DNA of 64,000 bases. Origin: UBA4416 sp038327195 (GTDB lineage Bacteria; Bacteroidota; Bacteroidia; B-17B0; Aurantibacillaceae). Under the pieces are notes generated by a model, which saw only the letters and a list, made by a program, of their open reading frames with translations, was not told the origin of the DNA and did no database searches. A program made the position numbers and the translations under genes. Numbering within the stretch: the first letter of the stretch is position 1; each line of letters begins with the position of its first letter. Location of the stretch: assembly GCA_038327195.1 (NCBI GenBank), contig JBBQKU010000008.1, forward strand, positions 1 through 64,000. Direction: 5' to 3'. Shown piece after piece: positions 42,671 to 52,074 of the stretch.

Positions 42671-45088
42671 ATGTCTCGAATTCTAAGTTTATCCTTAATT
42701 GGATTCCTATTTTTTAGTAATTATCTATTTGGTCAAAAAATTGGCTGCCAATCTTTAAAAATTGGCTCTTCAGCTGTAGCGCCTATTTATTCTTCACCCG
42801 AAAACTTGCGCAGTGATACCATTGATGTGTTAAAGTATACGATCAACCTTGATATCACCGATTTTGTTGGACAAAAAATTAGCGGAAACACAATAGTTAA
42901 ATTTGCCCCAAAAATTAATGGTCAAACAAAGTTGCGACTAGATTTACTTAAAATGACAATTGATAGCGTTAAATTAGGTTCTAGCACTTTAACATATAAT
43001 TATAATGATACCTTATTAAAAGTTAATTTATCAGCTGTTTATAATGCTGTAGACACATTGAGTGTGACTGTTTATTATCATGGTATTCCACAAGGCGATC
43101 CATCTGGTTGGGGTGGTTTTTCATTTAGTGGTAATTATGCTTATAATTTAGGTGTTGGTTTTGGCGCTAAGCCCCATAATTATGGAAGAGTTTGGTTTCC
43201 GTGTTTTGATAATTTTGTAGAGAAATCTAAGTATGAATTTAATATTACTACAGATACCTCAAAAACTTCTTTTTGCAATGGACAACTAATTTCTGATGTA
43301 AAAGTTGGAAGTAAACGTACTAGAAATTGGGTTTTTAATAAAGAAATCCCTTCCTACTTAGCATCTGTGGCTGTAGCTGATTACACACAAGTTAATTGGA
43401 ATATTATGGGTGCTTTAGGTAATATTCCAGTTGTATTAGCTGCACGCAAATCGGATACTACTGCATTAAAAAATGGATTCTTGCATTTACCAAATGCTGT
43501 TTTAGGGTTCGAAAATTATTATGGGCCATATGTATGGAACAGAGTTGGCTATTGTTTAGTTCCCTTTTCGAGTGGTGCAATGGAACATACCACTAATATT
43601 GCTTATCCTCAAGCTGCAACTTCTATTGCGTATGAATCTCAATTAATGGCGCATGAATTATCTCATCATTGGTGGGGTGATTTAATGACTTGCGAAACCC
43701 AAGAAGATATGTGGTTAAACGAAGGAATGGCAAGTTATAGTGAACGCTTATTTTTAGAGTGGACTTATAATTATGCTAAATATTTGGCAGAAGTGAAATT
43801 GGTTCATGACGGTATTGTGAGATTCGCTCACCTTGACGAAAAAGGATTTAGAGCAATTTCAGGTGTTCCTCATCAATATACTTATGGAGACCATGTTTAC
43901 AAAAAAGGTGCCGATGTTGCCCATACGTTAAGAACCTACATGGGTGATGCTGCTTTTTTTAATGGATTGAAATATGTCCTTGTTCAAAAAGCATATAAAA
44001 ATATGAATAGCCTTGAATTTAGAGATTTATTGCAAATTTCTTCAGGACAAAACCTTACACCGTTTTTTGATAATTGGGTAATGAATGGTGGTTGGCCTCA
44101 CTTCTCTATCGATTCTCTTAAAACCACTGGTACTTCTGCACCTTTTACAAATGTTGTTTACGTAAAACAAAAGTTATTTGGAGCGCCTGCATTATATACA
44201 GGTGTCCCTTTAGATATTACAATAATGAACGCCGCCTGGACAAAAGAAGTAAAAACTATTAATATGACAGGTGCAACGGGGGTTTATACTTTTACAAGCA
44301 ATGTTAAACCAATTTATTCAGGAATTAATAATGAATCGCGAATTAGTGATGCCATTTCATCTGAATATAAAACAATAAAAACAAATGCAACCATAAATTA
44401 TACGTTGGGTAAAGTTACCTTTTACGTTTCAAACAAAGGATTAGATTCATCATTTATAAGAGTTGAACATAATTTTGCAAAGCCTGATGCCTTTAAAGTT
44501 AATACGTTTAGTTATCGATTAAATTCACAACACTATTGGAAAATAGATGGGATTTTGTCAAGTGGTTTTGAAAGCAAAATTCGATTTAATTATGATGGAA
44601 CTAAATCAACAACGGGTGCAAGTTATATTGATACTTGCTTAACTGTGGTTAGTGGCGATAGTATGTTATTGTTATATCGAAAAAATGCTGCAGACGATTG
44701 GAAGGAAGTAAAAAGTTATACTAAATTTAAATTAACTGCTAAAACAGGTTTTTTTACAGTTGATACTTTTAAACTTGGTGAATATGTATTTGCAAATGGA
44801 AGAAGTAATGTGTTAATAGGACTTAATGAAAAATCAATTAAAAATAATTACTTACATCTATATCCAAATCCAGCAACGCAATTATTGAATGTTAAAATAG
44901 AAAATTTGAATTATGCCTCAACAACTATTCTTGAAATATATGACATGCAAGGTAAATTAATCAAACAAATAAAAAATATTGAAGCGGATAATTCGATTGA
45001 TGTTTCTTCATTTTCTAAAGGCTCATTTATTTTAAGTTTAAAAAATAAAAAAGGAGAATTAGAAAGTAAAGTATTTGTTGTAGAATAA
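42671..45088 (+). CDS. Secreted M1 family metallopeptidase with T9SS sorting domain
   Basis: An 805-residue aminopeptidase-like enzyme. It has a signal peptide (about 1-21) and an N-terminal beta domain. The catalytic domain has the GAMEN-type loop GAMEHTTNIAYP and zinc ligands HELSHH (His328 and His332), with the third ligand Glu351 in WLNEGMASYSE. A C-terminal type A sorting domain (about 725-805) begins YPNPATQLLNVKI and ends GSFILSLKNKKGELESKVFV. This means export by Sec, then across the outer membrane by the type IX system. A role in peptide scavenging is likely. Confidence 0.95.
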   Translation: MSRILSLSLIGFLFFSNYLFGQKIGCQSLKIGSSAVAPIYSSPENLRSDTIDVLKYTINLDITDFVGQKISGNTIVKFAPKINGQTKLRLDLLKMTIDSVKLGSSTLTYNYNDTLLKVNLSAVYNAVDTLSVTVYYHGIPQGDPSGWGGFSFSGNYAYNLGVGFGAKPHNYGRVWFPCFDNFVEKSKYEFNITTDTSKTSFCNGQLISDVKVGSKRTRNWVFNKEIPSYLASVAVADYTQVNWNIMGALGNIPVVLAARKSDTTALKNGFLHLPNAVLGFENYYGPYVWNRVGYCLVPFSSGAMEHTTNIAYPQAATSIAYESQLMAHELSHHWWGDLMTCETQEDMWLNEGMASYSERLFLEWTYNYAKYLAEVKLVHDGIVRFAHLDEKGFRAISGVPHQYTYGDHVYKKGADVAHTLRTYMGDAAFFNGLKYVLVQKAYKNMNSLEFRDLLQISSGQNLTPFFDNWVMNGGWPHFSIDSLKTTGTSAPFTNVVYVKQKLFGAPALYTGVPLDITIMNAAWTKEVKTINMTGATGVYTFTSNVKPIYSGINNESRISDAISSEYKTIKTNATINYTLGKVTFYVSNKGLDSSFIRVEHNFAKPDAFKVNTFSYRLNSQHYWKIDGILSSGFESKIRFNYDGTKSTTGASYIDTCLTVVSGDSMLLLYRKNAADDWKEVKSYTKFKLTAKTGFFTVDTFKLGEYVFANGRSNVLIGLNEKSIKNNYLHLYPNPATQLLNVKIENLNYASTTILEIYDMQGKLIKQIKNIEADNSIDVSSFSKGSFILSLKNKKGELESKVFVVE

Positions 45089-45413
45089 TTAACTAGGGTT
45101 AATTTAGCTATACATAATATTTATAATTCAAATATCGGTAAGTTAATAAGAATCACAGATAAAATCCTTTTACATACAAACTAATTCATACGTTAGTAAT
45201 TGTGCGGCTGTTTTTGGCGAAAAGGTGTGAACTACAATTTTTTAGGAGGTATCGCGAAGGTTTTTGTGTGAAAGGGCTGAGTAAATTAAAGTTCAATGAA
45301 CTTTAATTACGAAGAGCCAGCAAGTGAGCAGGCTGGAGTTGGCTTTTCGTCTTGATTTTTTTGTTTCTTTTTGATCAAGCAAAAAGAAAAATAAAGCTAA
45401 TAAAAAGCGAACT
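45089..45413. repeat. Gene-free interval with a structured dispersed repeat
   Basis: The interval has an inverted repeat AATTAAAGTTCA (45284-45295) / TGAACTTTAATT (45297-45308), a hairpin at 45309-45351 (ACGAAGAGCCA with TGGCTTTTCGT, inner CCAGC/GCTGG), and a stem TTTCTTTTTG-ATCAAG-CAAAAAGAAA (45364-45389). Its last part (GTCTTGATTTTTTTG and the following hairpin) is homologous to the element at 47.53 kb. It can end transcription from both sides. No coding sequence was found. Confidence 0.7.
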
Positions 45414-46562
45414 CTAACTTAGTAAATTAATTATCTCTTCACAAATAAACTCAGCCGTTTTGCCGTTTCCAAATAATTGCGGATACACTAAATTTTTGTT
45501 TGATTGTAAAATAGCATAAGCTTCTAAAACTTCATTTTCATTGGCATCTACAAGTATTGCAGCGCCACATTCTACAATTTCAACCCATTCCGTTTCTTTT
45601 CTAAAAATGATACAAGGTTTTTGAAAGTAAAACGCTTCTTTTTGTAAACCGCCACTATCTGTTGCTACCAATTTACAATTACTCTCAAGTACAATCATTT
45701 CAATAAAAGAAACCGGTTCAATAATTTTAATGCGTTTGTTTGATATTGTTTTTTCGTATAAAGATTCACTTAAATTGTTTTTCAATAAATGATTTGTGCG
45801 TGGATGTAAAGGCAAAACAATATCAATATGATGTTGCTCAGTTATTTTATTTAAAGCACTAAAAATTGCAGTTAACCTATCTGGCTCGTCGGTATTATTA
45901 TTACGATGGATAGTTGCTAAAACGAAATTATTTTTTTCTAAATGATGAGAAGTTAAAATAGTTTCATTTTTATTCGCAATTTCCATAAAATGCAAACTGT
46001 TGTCATACATCACATCTCCACTATGATATATTTTTGGATTATCAATATGAAACGGAGCTTTTGTATCCGTTTTGAATCCTTCTTTTACTAAATTTTGAAA
46101 ACCAGATTGTGTTGGCGAAAACAATAAAGTAGAAACGTGGTCGCACATAATTCTATTGATTTCTTCTGGCATTTGTTTATTGAACGAACGTAAACCAGCT
46201 TCAATATGTATGACATCAATGTGTATTTTACTTGCCGCAATGGCACCAGCTAAGGTCGAATTGGTATCGCCATACAATACAATGGCATTTGGTTTTTCTT
46301 TTACTAAAATTTCTTCAATGCCTTCAATCATTTTAGCGGTTTGTTTTCCATGATTTCCACTCCCAACATTTAAATTATAATTCGGTTGTGGAATAGTTAA
46401 TTCTTCAAAAAAAACGGCACTCATATTGGCATCATAATGTTGGCCAGTGTGCACAATAATTTCAGTAATAGAATCTTGAAAATGATTACGGATAGCGCGA
46501 CTTAAGGCTGCAGCTTTTATTATTTGTGGCCTTGCGCCAATAATGGTTATAATTTTTATCAT
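45414..46562 (-). CDS. wecB: UDP-N-acetylglucosamine 2-epimerase (non-hydrolysing)
   Basis: A 382-residue cytoplasmic enzyme that interconverts UDP-GlcNAc and UDP-ManNAc, a precursor of surface polysaccharides. It starts with IITIIGARPQIIKAAALSRA. It also has the family motifs IVHTGQHYD, YGDTNSTLAGA and HIEAGLRSFNKQMPEEINR, and VATDSGGLQKEAFY near residue 297. The radC gene lies 2 bp upstream on the same strand. There are no other polysaccharide genes next to it. Confidence 0.95.
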   Translation of the reverse strand: MIKIITIIGARPQIIKAAALSRAIRNHFQDSITEIIVHTGQHYDANMSAVFFEELTIPQPNYNLNVGSGNHGKQTAKMIEGIEEILVKEKPNAIVLYGDTNSTLAGAIAASKIHIDVIHIEAGLRSFNKQMPEEINRIMCDHVSTLLFSPTQSGFQNLVKEGFKTDTKAPFHIDNPKIYHSGDVMYDNSLHFMEIANKNETILTSHHLEKNNFVLATIHRNNNTDEPDRLTAIFSALNKITEQHHIDIVLPLHPRTNHLLKNNLSESLYEKTISNKRIKIIEPVSFIEMIVLESNCKLVATDSGGLQKEAFYFQKPCIIFRKETEWVEIVECGAAILVDANENEVLEAYAILQSNKNLVYPQLFGNGKTAEFICEEIINLLS

Positions 46563-46564
46563 AC

Positions 46565-47266
46565 TTATAATATGCCTTCGTCGGCAAAACTAAAATAGGC
46601 TTGATCGCCAATAATTAAATGATCTTGAATAATAATATCGAGGAAGCTAGTTACTTCTTTTATTTTTTTAGTTAAACTAATATCTTGTTGACTCGGTTTT
46701 AAATTCCCAGATGGATGATTGTGAGCTAAAATAAGCGCACTTGCTAAACACTCAATGGCTGGTTTTAAAACCAATCTCGCATCCACAACTGTTCCACTAA
46801 TGCCACCTCTGCTAATACATTCTGTTTTTAAAACACTATTATTTCTACTTAAATAAATAACCCAAAATTCTTCGTGAGGTAAATCTTCCAGCTTTTGTTT
46901 TATAAGGGAATAGGCTTGTTTCGAACTACTAATTTTTAGTTTTTCATCGTCTGTTTTATCAGTTCGTCTTCTGCCAATTTCTAAAGCAGCTAAAATGGTT
47001 ACAGCTTTTGCTTCACCAACGCCTTTAAACTTTTTTAAATCGTTGAGTTGTAATTTGGCTAATTGATTAATTGAATTGTTGTTTGAATTTAAAATACGTT
47101 GAGCAAGTTGTACGGCTGTTTCTTCGCGATTACCAGATGATAATAATATGGCCAATAGTTCAGCATCAGATAATGATTGCCTGCCTTTTATAACTAATTT
47201 TTCGCGAGGTCGGTCATCTTCAGCCCAAGCTTTAATAGTTAAATGTTTATGATTAGTATCTTCCAA
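46565..47266 (-). CDS. radC: RadC family JAB domain protein
   Basis: A 233-residue protein with an N-terminal helix-hairpin-helix-like part (IKAWAEDDRPREKLVIKGRQ, then LSDAELLAILL, then KFKGVGEAKA) and a C-terminal JAB/MPN metalloprotease-like domain with HNHPSG and later acidic residue (LILAHNHPSGNLKPSQQD). It was once thought to be a DNA repair factor, which is now doubtful; the biochemical role is unclear. The start used is TTG at 47266. No ATG is available near the conserved N-terminus. Confidence 0.92.
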   Translation of the reverse strand: MEDTNHKHLTIKAWAEDDRPREKLVIKGRQSLSDAELLAILLSSGNREETAVQLAQRILNSNNNSINQLAKLQLNDLKKFKGVGEAKAVTILAALEIGRRRTDKTDDEKLKISSSKQAYSLIKQKLEDLPHEEFWVIYLSRNNSVLKTECISRGGISGTVVDARLVLKPAIECLASALILAHNHPSGNLKPSQQDISLTKKIKEVTSFLDIIIQDHLIIGDQAYFSFADEGIL

Positions 47267-47400
47267 GGTCTTTATAATGCTCTAAATTAGTTTTTTTTGA
47301 TATACCAAACAAACTTAGGTTTTGATAAAGTAACATCAATTGGAATACAAATGACCTTTTAAAATGAATCGTAAAAATGAAGGCTTATTAGCGACCTTTT

Positions 47401-47524
47401 AAAAATAACTCAGTAAATTAAGGATTATTTTTGAACGAAGGAATGCGCAAGCAACCCACCTAGCGAGGTACGAGCGACTAGGGTTGCGTGGCAAAAATAG
47501 TTCGCAAATTTTCGAGTTATTTTT
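47401..47524. repeat. Long branched inverted repeat
   Basis: AAAAATAACTC (47401-47411) pairs with GAGTTATTTTT (47514-47524). Inside, TATTTTTG pairs with CAAAAATA and GCAACCC with GGGTTGC, giving a 124-bp cruciform-like structure. It is followed by GTCTTGA and a hairpin as in the element at 45.3 kb. Confidence 0.8.
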
Positions 47525-47542
47525 AAGAAGTCTTGAATTTTT

Positions 47543-47766
47543 GCTTCTTTTGTTTCAAGACAAAAGAAGTTAGAAAAAGAAAGTCTTTGTAATTTTCAAA
47601 TGATAAGTCGAACATTTTAGATTCATTTTAAGAAGTCTTGCCAACCGCTTAACCTCGCTCAAATATACCGCGTATATTTGCCGTGCTTCTTTTGTTTCAA
47701 GACAAAAGAAGTTAGAATAAAAAAGTCTTTGTGATTTTCAAATGATAAGTCGAACATTTTAGATTC
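47543..47766. repeat. Two 82-bp direct repeats with hairpins
   Basis: Copies at 47543-47624 and 47685-47766 are almost identical: GCTTCTTTTGTTTCAAGACA.. to ..AACATTTTAGATTC. Each holds the stem CTTCTTTTGT-TTCAAG-ACAAAAGAAG. The spacer contains a perfect 9-bp-stem palindrome at 47660-47680. Confidence 0.9.
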
Positions 47767-47798
47767 TGATGATAGGTGAGGTTTAAGCCTCACCCCAG

Positions 47799-47817
47799 CC
47801 CTCTCCAAAGGAGAGGG
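47799..47817. repeat. CCCTCTCC/GGAGAGGG hairpin
   Basis: CCCTCTCC-AAA-GGAGAGGG, set in CACCCCAG..., is a small GC-rich hairpin found in intergenic DNA of many bacteria. In one frame it reads SPSPLERAG, a familiar false ORF signature. Confidence 0.7.
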
Positions 47818-47980
47818 AGCAGATCCATCACATAGCATAGTATTGTGGGATTGAAGAACCACGGCAGGTGTTTATTTTTATACCTTAGAGTACAGCAACT
47901 TGCTTGATGAGCATAAAAAGCTAAATGGGTATATTACTTTGATAAGGTAAAAAGCTTGATCGAAACTTTTAAAATTTAAG

Positions 47981-48013
47981 TTTGTTTAGATTACTATTAA
48001 AACAATACTTTTG
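47981..48013 (+). promoter_or_regulatory. Promoter of the MFS gene
   Basis: TTTG (47981-47984) and TACTTTTG (48006-48013) are 21 nt apart. The -7 box ends only 5 nt before the ATG at 48019, so the transcript could be leaderless or nearly so. Confidence 0.6.
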
Positions 48014-48018
48014 TATTC

Positions 48019-49272
48019 ATGGATTTTAGATCATCGATTCAAATTTTAAAACATCAAGAATTTAGGTGGTTTGTTTTTGCACGCTTTTTTTTAACGCTTG
48101 CAATTCAAATGCAATTTAGCACCATTTATCTGCAAATTTATTATGAGTTTACTAAAGATGAATTAATGCTAGGTTTAATAGGACTTACAGAAGCCTTACC
48201 ATTTATAGTAACTTCATTTTTTTCAGGGCATTTAGCTGATATTATGAATCGTAAAAAGATTTTATTAATCGGTTGCTTTGCATTATTAGTAGGTTCTTTA
48301 TTTTTATTTGCATTCAGTAGTTCATTTTTTACTGGTTTATTAGGCTTTGGCTTAGTGCCATTATTTGTAGTTGTTTTTATATTTGGCATCACGCGTTCGT
48401 TTTTGGCCGTAAGCACTACACCTTTTATGAGTCAAATAATTCCGCGCGAAATGTATACTCAATCTGCAACTTGGAATAGTACAGCTTGGCATTTAGGTTC
48501 TATTTTAGGCCCCGTATTAGCAGGTGTATTATATGGTTATGGCAATTCGTTTCATGCCAATTGGTGTTATGGTATAACTTGTATTTTATTTTTAATGGCT
48601 ATTATTTACTATAGTTTAATAGGTTCAAAACCTGTTCCAGTTAAAACAAAAGCGGAATCGTTTACAGAAAGCATGAGTGTTGGAATTAAATTTGTTTTCA
48701 AAAATAAATTAGTGTTAAGCGCATTGTCTTTAGATTTGTTTGCTGTTTTGTTTGGCGGAGCAGTGGCTTTAATACCTGCATTTACTGATAAAATTTTACA
48801 TCTTGGCCCCGAATCTTATGGTTTATTGCGCACAGCGCCAGCATTTGGCGCTGTTATCATGGCATTATATTTAGCTGTAAAACCACCAGGCAATAAAGCT
48901 GGAATCAGTTTATTAATTTCAGTAGCAGCCTTTGGAGCATTTACAATATTATTTGCACTCTCTACAAATTACTGGTTGGCTTTTGCGATGTTATTTTTTA
49001 CGGGAGCTTTCGATAATATTAGTGTGGTAATTCGTCATAGTATTTTGCAACTGTCAACGCCTGATGAAATGCGAGGCAGAGTTGCCGCAGTAAATAGTAT
49101 TTTTATTGGAAGCAGTAACGAAATTGGCGCTTTCGAAAGTGGTGTGGCTGCTCGTTTATTAGGCTTAGTTCCTTCTATTGTATTTGGTGGCGCTATGACA
49201 ATTTTAGTTGTTTTAGGAATTCATAAATTGAATCCAAAACTAGAGAAATTAGATTTAACTAAATTGGAATAA
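48019..49272 (+). CDS. MFS transporter (MFS_3/EntS-like)
   Basis: A 417-residue inner-membrane protein with twelve predicted helices. The pattern FRSSIQILKHQEFRWFVFARF and the loop GHLADIMNRKKILLIG (loop 2-3 motif A) are typical for the MFS_3 group, which contains EntS-like exporters. The second half carries STPDEMRGRVAAVNSIFIG. The substrate is unknown. Its stop overlaps the ATG of the next gene (TAATG). Confidence 0.9.
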   Translation: MDFRSSIQILKHQEFRWFVFARFFLTLAIQMQFSTIYLQIYYEFTKDELMLGLIGLTEALPFIVTSFFSGHLADIMNRKKILLIGCFALLVGSLFLFAFSSSFFTGLLGFGLVPLFVVVFIFGITRSFLAVSTTPFMSQIIPREMYTQSATWNSTAWHLGSILGPVLAGVLYGYGNSFHANWCYGITCILFLMAIIYYSLIGSKPVPVKTKAESFTESMSVGIKFVFKNKLVLSALSLDLFAVLFGGAVALIPAFTDKILHLGPESYGLLRTAPAFGAVIMALYLAVKPPGNKAGISLLISVAAFGAFTILFALSTNYWLAFAMLFFTGAFDNISVVIRHSILQLSTPDEMRGRVAAVNSIFIGSSNEIGAFESGVAARLLGLVPSIVFGGAMTILVVLGIHKLNPKLEKLDLTKLE

Positions 49273-50048
49273 TGCCTGACGCTTTAATTGAAATAAAAAA
49301 TTTATTAGATGAAAAATATTTTCAATTTAATAATACAGCGTTTATCGAAACCGATCCCATTTCAATTCCTCATCAGTTTTCAAAAAAGGAAGACATTGAA
49401 GTTTCTGCATTTTTAATGGCAACTATTGCATGGGGAAATCGTACCTCTATCATTAACAATGGCAATAAGTTGATGGCCTTAATGAATCAAACACCTCACG
49501 ATTTTATTTTAAATTTTTCAAAAAAAGATGAGCTACGTTTTCAAAACTTTGTTCATCGAACTTTCAATTCAAACGATTGCATTTTCTTTTTACAAGCTTT
49601 AAAAAATCTATATAAAAATCACGGTGGTTTAGAACATGCTTTTTCTAATGGATTTAATAAAAAAGATGAAAATGTAAAAACGGCTATCTCAAATTTCAGA
49701 ACACTTTTTTTATCCTTGCAACACTTATCTCGGGTCGAGAAACATGTGTCTAATCCATTAAGTAATTCAAGCGCAAAACGTTTATGTATGTTTTTAAGAT
49801 GGATGGTAAGAAACGATAAACATGGTGTTGATTTTGGCATTTGGAAATCGATATCATCTAGTCAGTTATGCTTACCACTTGATGTGCATACTGGAAATGT
49901 AAGTCGTAAATTAGGTTTATTGATTCGTAAACAAAACGATTGGAAATCTGTTGAAGAGATAACGCATGTTTTAAAACAATTTGATAAAAAAGACCCAATC
50001 AAATATGATTTTTCACTGTTTGGATTAGGTGCTTTTGAAGGGTTTTAA
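49272..50048 (+). CDS. TIGR02757 family protein (DUF2400)
   Basis: A 258-residue protein whose family is defined by TIGR02757/DUF2400: FIETDPISIPHQFSKKEDIE, FLMATIAWGNRTSIINNG, and the later LRWMVRNDKHGVDFGIWKSI and CLPLDVHTGNVSRKLGL. The last part resembles the helix-hairpin-helix DNA glycosylase fold. The function is unknown. Its ATG overlaps the stop of the MFS gene by one base, which indicates coupled translation. Confidence 0.9.
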   Translation: MPDALIEIKNLLDEKYFQFNNTAFIETDPISIPHQFSKKEDIEVSAFLMATIAWGNRTSIINNGNKLMALMNQTPHDFILNFSKKDELRFQNFVHRTFNSNDCIFFLQALKNLYKNHGGLEHAFSNGFNKKDENVKTAISNFRTLFLSLQHLSRVEKHVSNPLSNSSAKRLCMFLRWMVRNDKHGVDFGIWKSISSSQLCLPLDVHTGNVSRKLGLLIRKQNDWKSVEEITHVLKQFDKKDPIKYDFSLFGLGAFEGF

Positions 50049-50085
50049 AAGCTAATTTTTGACTAATTTGTATACTTTTAATGCT

Positions 50086-50093
50086 TAAATTTG
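50086..50093 (+). promoter_or_regulatory. -7 box TAAATTTG of ribBA
   Basis: TAAATTTG lies 8 nt before the ATG at 50102 and within the first codons of the longer frame from 50081. It supports the 50102 start. The spacing to possible TTG boxes is 15 or 24 nt, neither ideal. Confidence 0.5.
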
Positions 50094-50101
50094 CCGCACA
50101 C

Positions 50102-51307
50102 ATGGAAACCATAAAATTAAATACAATAGAAGAAGCACTTACTGATATTAAAAACGGTAAAGTAGTAATAGTAGTTGATGATGAAGACAGAGAGAATGAA
50201 GGCGACTTTATTACAGCTGCTCGTAACGTAACGCCAGAGGTTATTAATTTTATGGCTACACATGGCCGTGGTTTAATTTGCACGGCAGTTACAGAAGAAA
50301 AAGCAAAAGAACTTCAATTAGAAATGATGGTTTCTAATAATACAGCAACGATGGAAACGGCTTTTACAGTTTCTATTGATTTATTAGGACATGGTTGTAC
50401 AACTGGTATTTCTGCTTCCGACCGTTCAAAAACTGTATTAGCAATGATTGACCCAGCGATGAAAGCCTCTGATTTTGGCAGACCTGGACATATTTTTCCT
50501 TTAAAAGCAAAGCAAGGCGGCGTTTTACGTAGAACCGGACATACAGAAGCAACTATTGATTTAGCACGTTTAGCAGGTTTTGAACCTTGCGGTGCCTTAG
50601 TTGAAATTATGAATGAAGATGGCACAATGGCTCGCTTACCTGATTTAGTGAAGATTGCAGCACGTTTCGATTTAAAAATTGTTACCATAAAAGATTTAAT
50701 TTCTTACCGATTAGCAAAAGAAAGTATTGTAACTCGTCAGGTGGAAGTGAATATGCCTACAGTTTGGGGCGATTTTAAATTAATAGCTTACAAAGTTGAA
50801 ACTAATGGCGAAGAGCATATGGCACTTGTAAAAGGTACTTGGGATAAAGACGAGGCCGTGTTGGTTCGTGTGCATTCATCGTGCGTTACTGGCGATATTT
50901 TTGGTTCTTGCCGATGCGATTGTGGTCCACAATTACACCAAGCAATGGATCAAATTGAAAAAGCAGGTAAAGGCGTTGTGGTTTATATGAATCAGGAAGG
51001 TCGTGGTATTGGTTTATTAAATAAATTGAAAGCTTATAAATTACAAGAGCAGGGTAGAGATACAGTAGAAGCTAATTTAGAATTAGGTTTTAAAATGGAT
51101 GAACGAGATTACGGAGTTGGTGCACAAATTATTCGTGATTTAGGAATTAGTAAAATGAAGTTGATGACAAATAATCCTGTTAAACGTGTTGGTTTAATTG
51201 GTTATGGTTTAGAAGTAGTTGAAAATATTCCAATCATTATTAATTCAAATCCACATAACGAAAAATACCTTCAAACAAAAAAAGATAAAATGGGACATAG
51301 TATTTAA
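50102..51307 (+). CDS. ribBA: Bifunctional DHBP synthase/GTP cyclohydrolase II
   Basis: RibBA makes both early precursors of riboflavin: 3,4-dihydroxy-2-butanone 4-phosphate from ribulose 5-phosphate, and the pyrimidine from GTP. The DHBPS domain (about 1-205) shows VVDDEDRENEGDF and RRTGHTEATIDLARLAG. The GCHII domain (about 206-401) has the zinc cysteines in CVTGDIFGSCRCDCGPQL, and YMNQEGRGIGL. At 401 residues it is of normal length. ribD lies about 16 kb away, so the riboflavin genes are scattered. Confidence 0.96.
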   Translation: METIKLNTIEEALTDIKNGKVVIVVDDEDRENEGDFITAARNVTPEVINFMATHGRGLICTAVTEEKAKELQLEMMVSNNTATMETAFTVSIDLLGHGCTTGISASDRSKTVLAMIDPAMKASDFGRPGHIFPLKAKQGGVLRRTGHTEATIDLARLAGFEPCGALVEIMNEDGTMARLPDLVKIAARFDLKIVTIKDLISYRLAKESIVTRQVEVNMPTVWGDFKLIAYKVETNGEEHMALVKGTWDKDEAVLVRVHSSCVTGDIFGSCRCDCGPQLHQAMDQIEKAGKGVVVYMNQEGRGIGLLNKLKAYKLQEQGRDTVEANLELGFKMDERDYGVGAQIIRDLGISKMKLMTNNPVKRVGLIGYGLEVVENIPIIINSNPHNEKYLQTKKDKMGHSI

Positions 51308-51326
51308 GATACTACATTAAATAAAA

Positions 51327-52031
51327 ATGGAAATCAATTACCGCGACGGCGAACTTTTATTAATCAATAAACCTTATACATGGTCGTCGTTTCAGGCAGT
51401 TAATAAGCTTAAACACGCACTTAAAAAACATCCCTCTTTATTAATGGATGATAGGTTTGTTCATTTAAAAATTGGACATGCTGGCACATTAGATCCTTTG
51501 GCAACTGGTTTATTAATTATTTGTACAGGAAAAAAAACAAAAGAGATTTCTCAATTTCAAGATTTACCAAAAGAATATACAGGCACTTTTTTTATTGGCG
51601 CCACAACGCCTTGCTTTGATATGGAAAAGGAAGTTGATTTTACTTTTCCAACTGAGCATATTACAGAAGAATTAATTCATGAAACTGTAAAATTATTTAT
51701 AGGAAAGCAACAACAAGTTCCTCCCATGTTTAGTGCTATAAAAGTTGATGGAAAACGGGTTTATGAATTAGCACGACTTGGAAAAGAAATAGAATTAAAA
51801 GCACGTGAAATTGACATATTAAATTTCGAAATCACAGCTATTGACTTGCCTCATGTTAGTTTTAAAATTAATTGCACCAAGGGAACTTATATTAGAAGTA
51901 TTGCTCGAGATTTCGGCTTAGCCCTAAATAGTGGCGCTTATTTAACAGAACTTTGTAGAACAAAAATTGGGGATTTCAGTATTGAAAATGCTAAAACGCC
52001 AGAAGAATTTATTCTGAACATTTCACATTAA
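51327..52031 (+). CDS. truB: tRNA pseudouridine-55 synthase
   Basis: TruB modifies U55 in the T-loop of tRNAs. The 234-residue protein has KIGHAGTLDPLATGLL with the catalytic Asp, and QVPPMFSAIKVDGKRVYELAR, INCTKGTYIRSIARDFG. It lacks the C-terminal PUA domain of the E. coli enzyme (314 residues), a feature seen in many Bacteroidota. It lies 19 bp after ribBA. Confidence 0.95.
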   Translation: MEINYRDGELLLINKPYTWSSFQAVNKLKHALKKHPSLLMDDRFVHLKIGHAGTLDPLATGLLIICTGKKTKEISQFQDLPKEYTGTFFIGATTPCFDMEKEVDFTFPTEHITEELIHETVKLFIGKQQQVPPMFSAIKVDGKRVYELARLGKEIELKAREIDILNFEITAIDLPHVSFKINCTKGTYIRSIARDFGLALNSGAYLTELCRTKIGDFSIENAKTPEEFILNISH

Positions 52032-52074
52032 CTAAATAATTAAAAACGCACACCTCTGATTTACACGTTGTATC

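Larger units (their letters stand above)
47267..48018. other. 750-bp gene-free interval packed with dispersed repeats
   Basis: No convincing gene. It contains the 47401-47524 branched inverted repeat, two 82-bp direct repeats (47543-47624 and 47685-47766) with hairpins, the perfect palindrome CAAATATAC-CGC-GTATATTTG (47660-47680), the CCCTCTCC/GGAGAGGG hairpin (47799-47817), and the promoter of the MFS gene at its right end. An ORF at 47659-47862 is an artefact of these repeats. Confidence 0.75.

Noticed and set aside
47659..47862. A 67-codon minus-strand ORF
   Set aside because: It is made of intergenic repeats (CCCTCTCC hairpin and the 82-bp repeat) and reads SPLERAGVRL, a familiar false protein.
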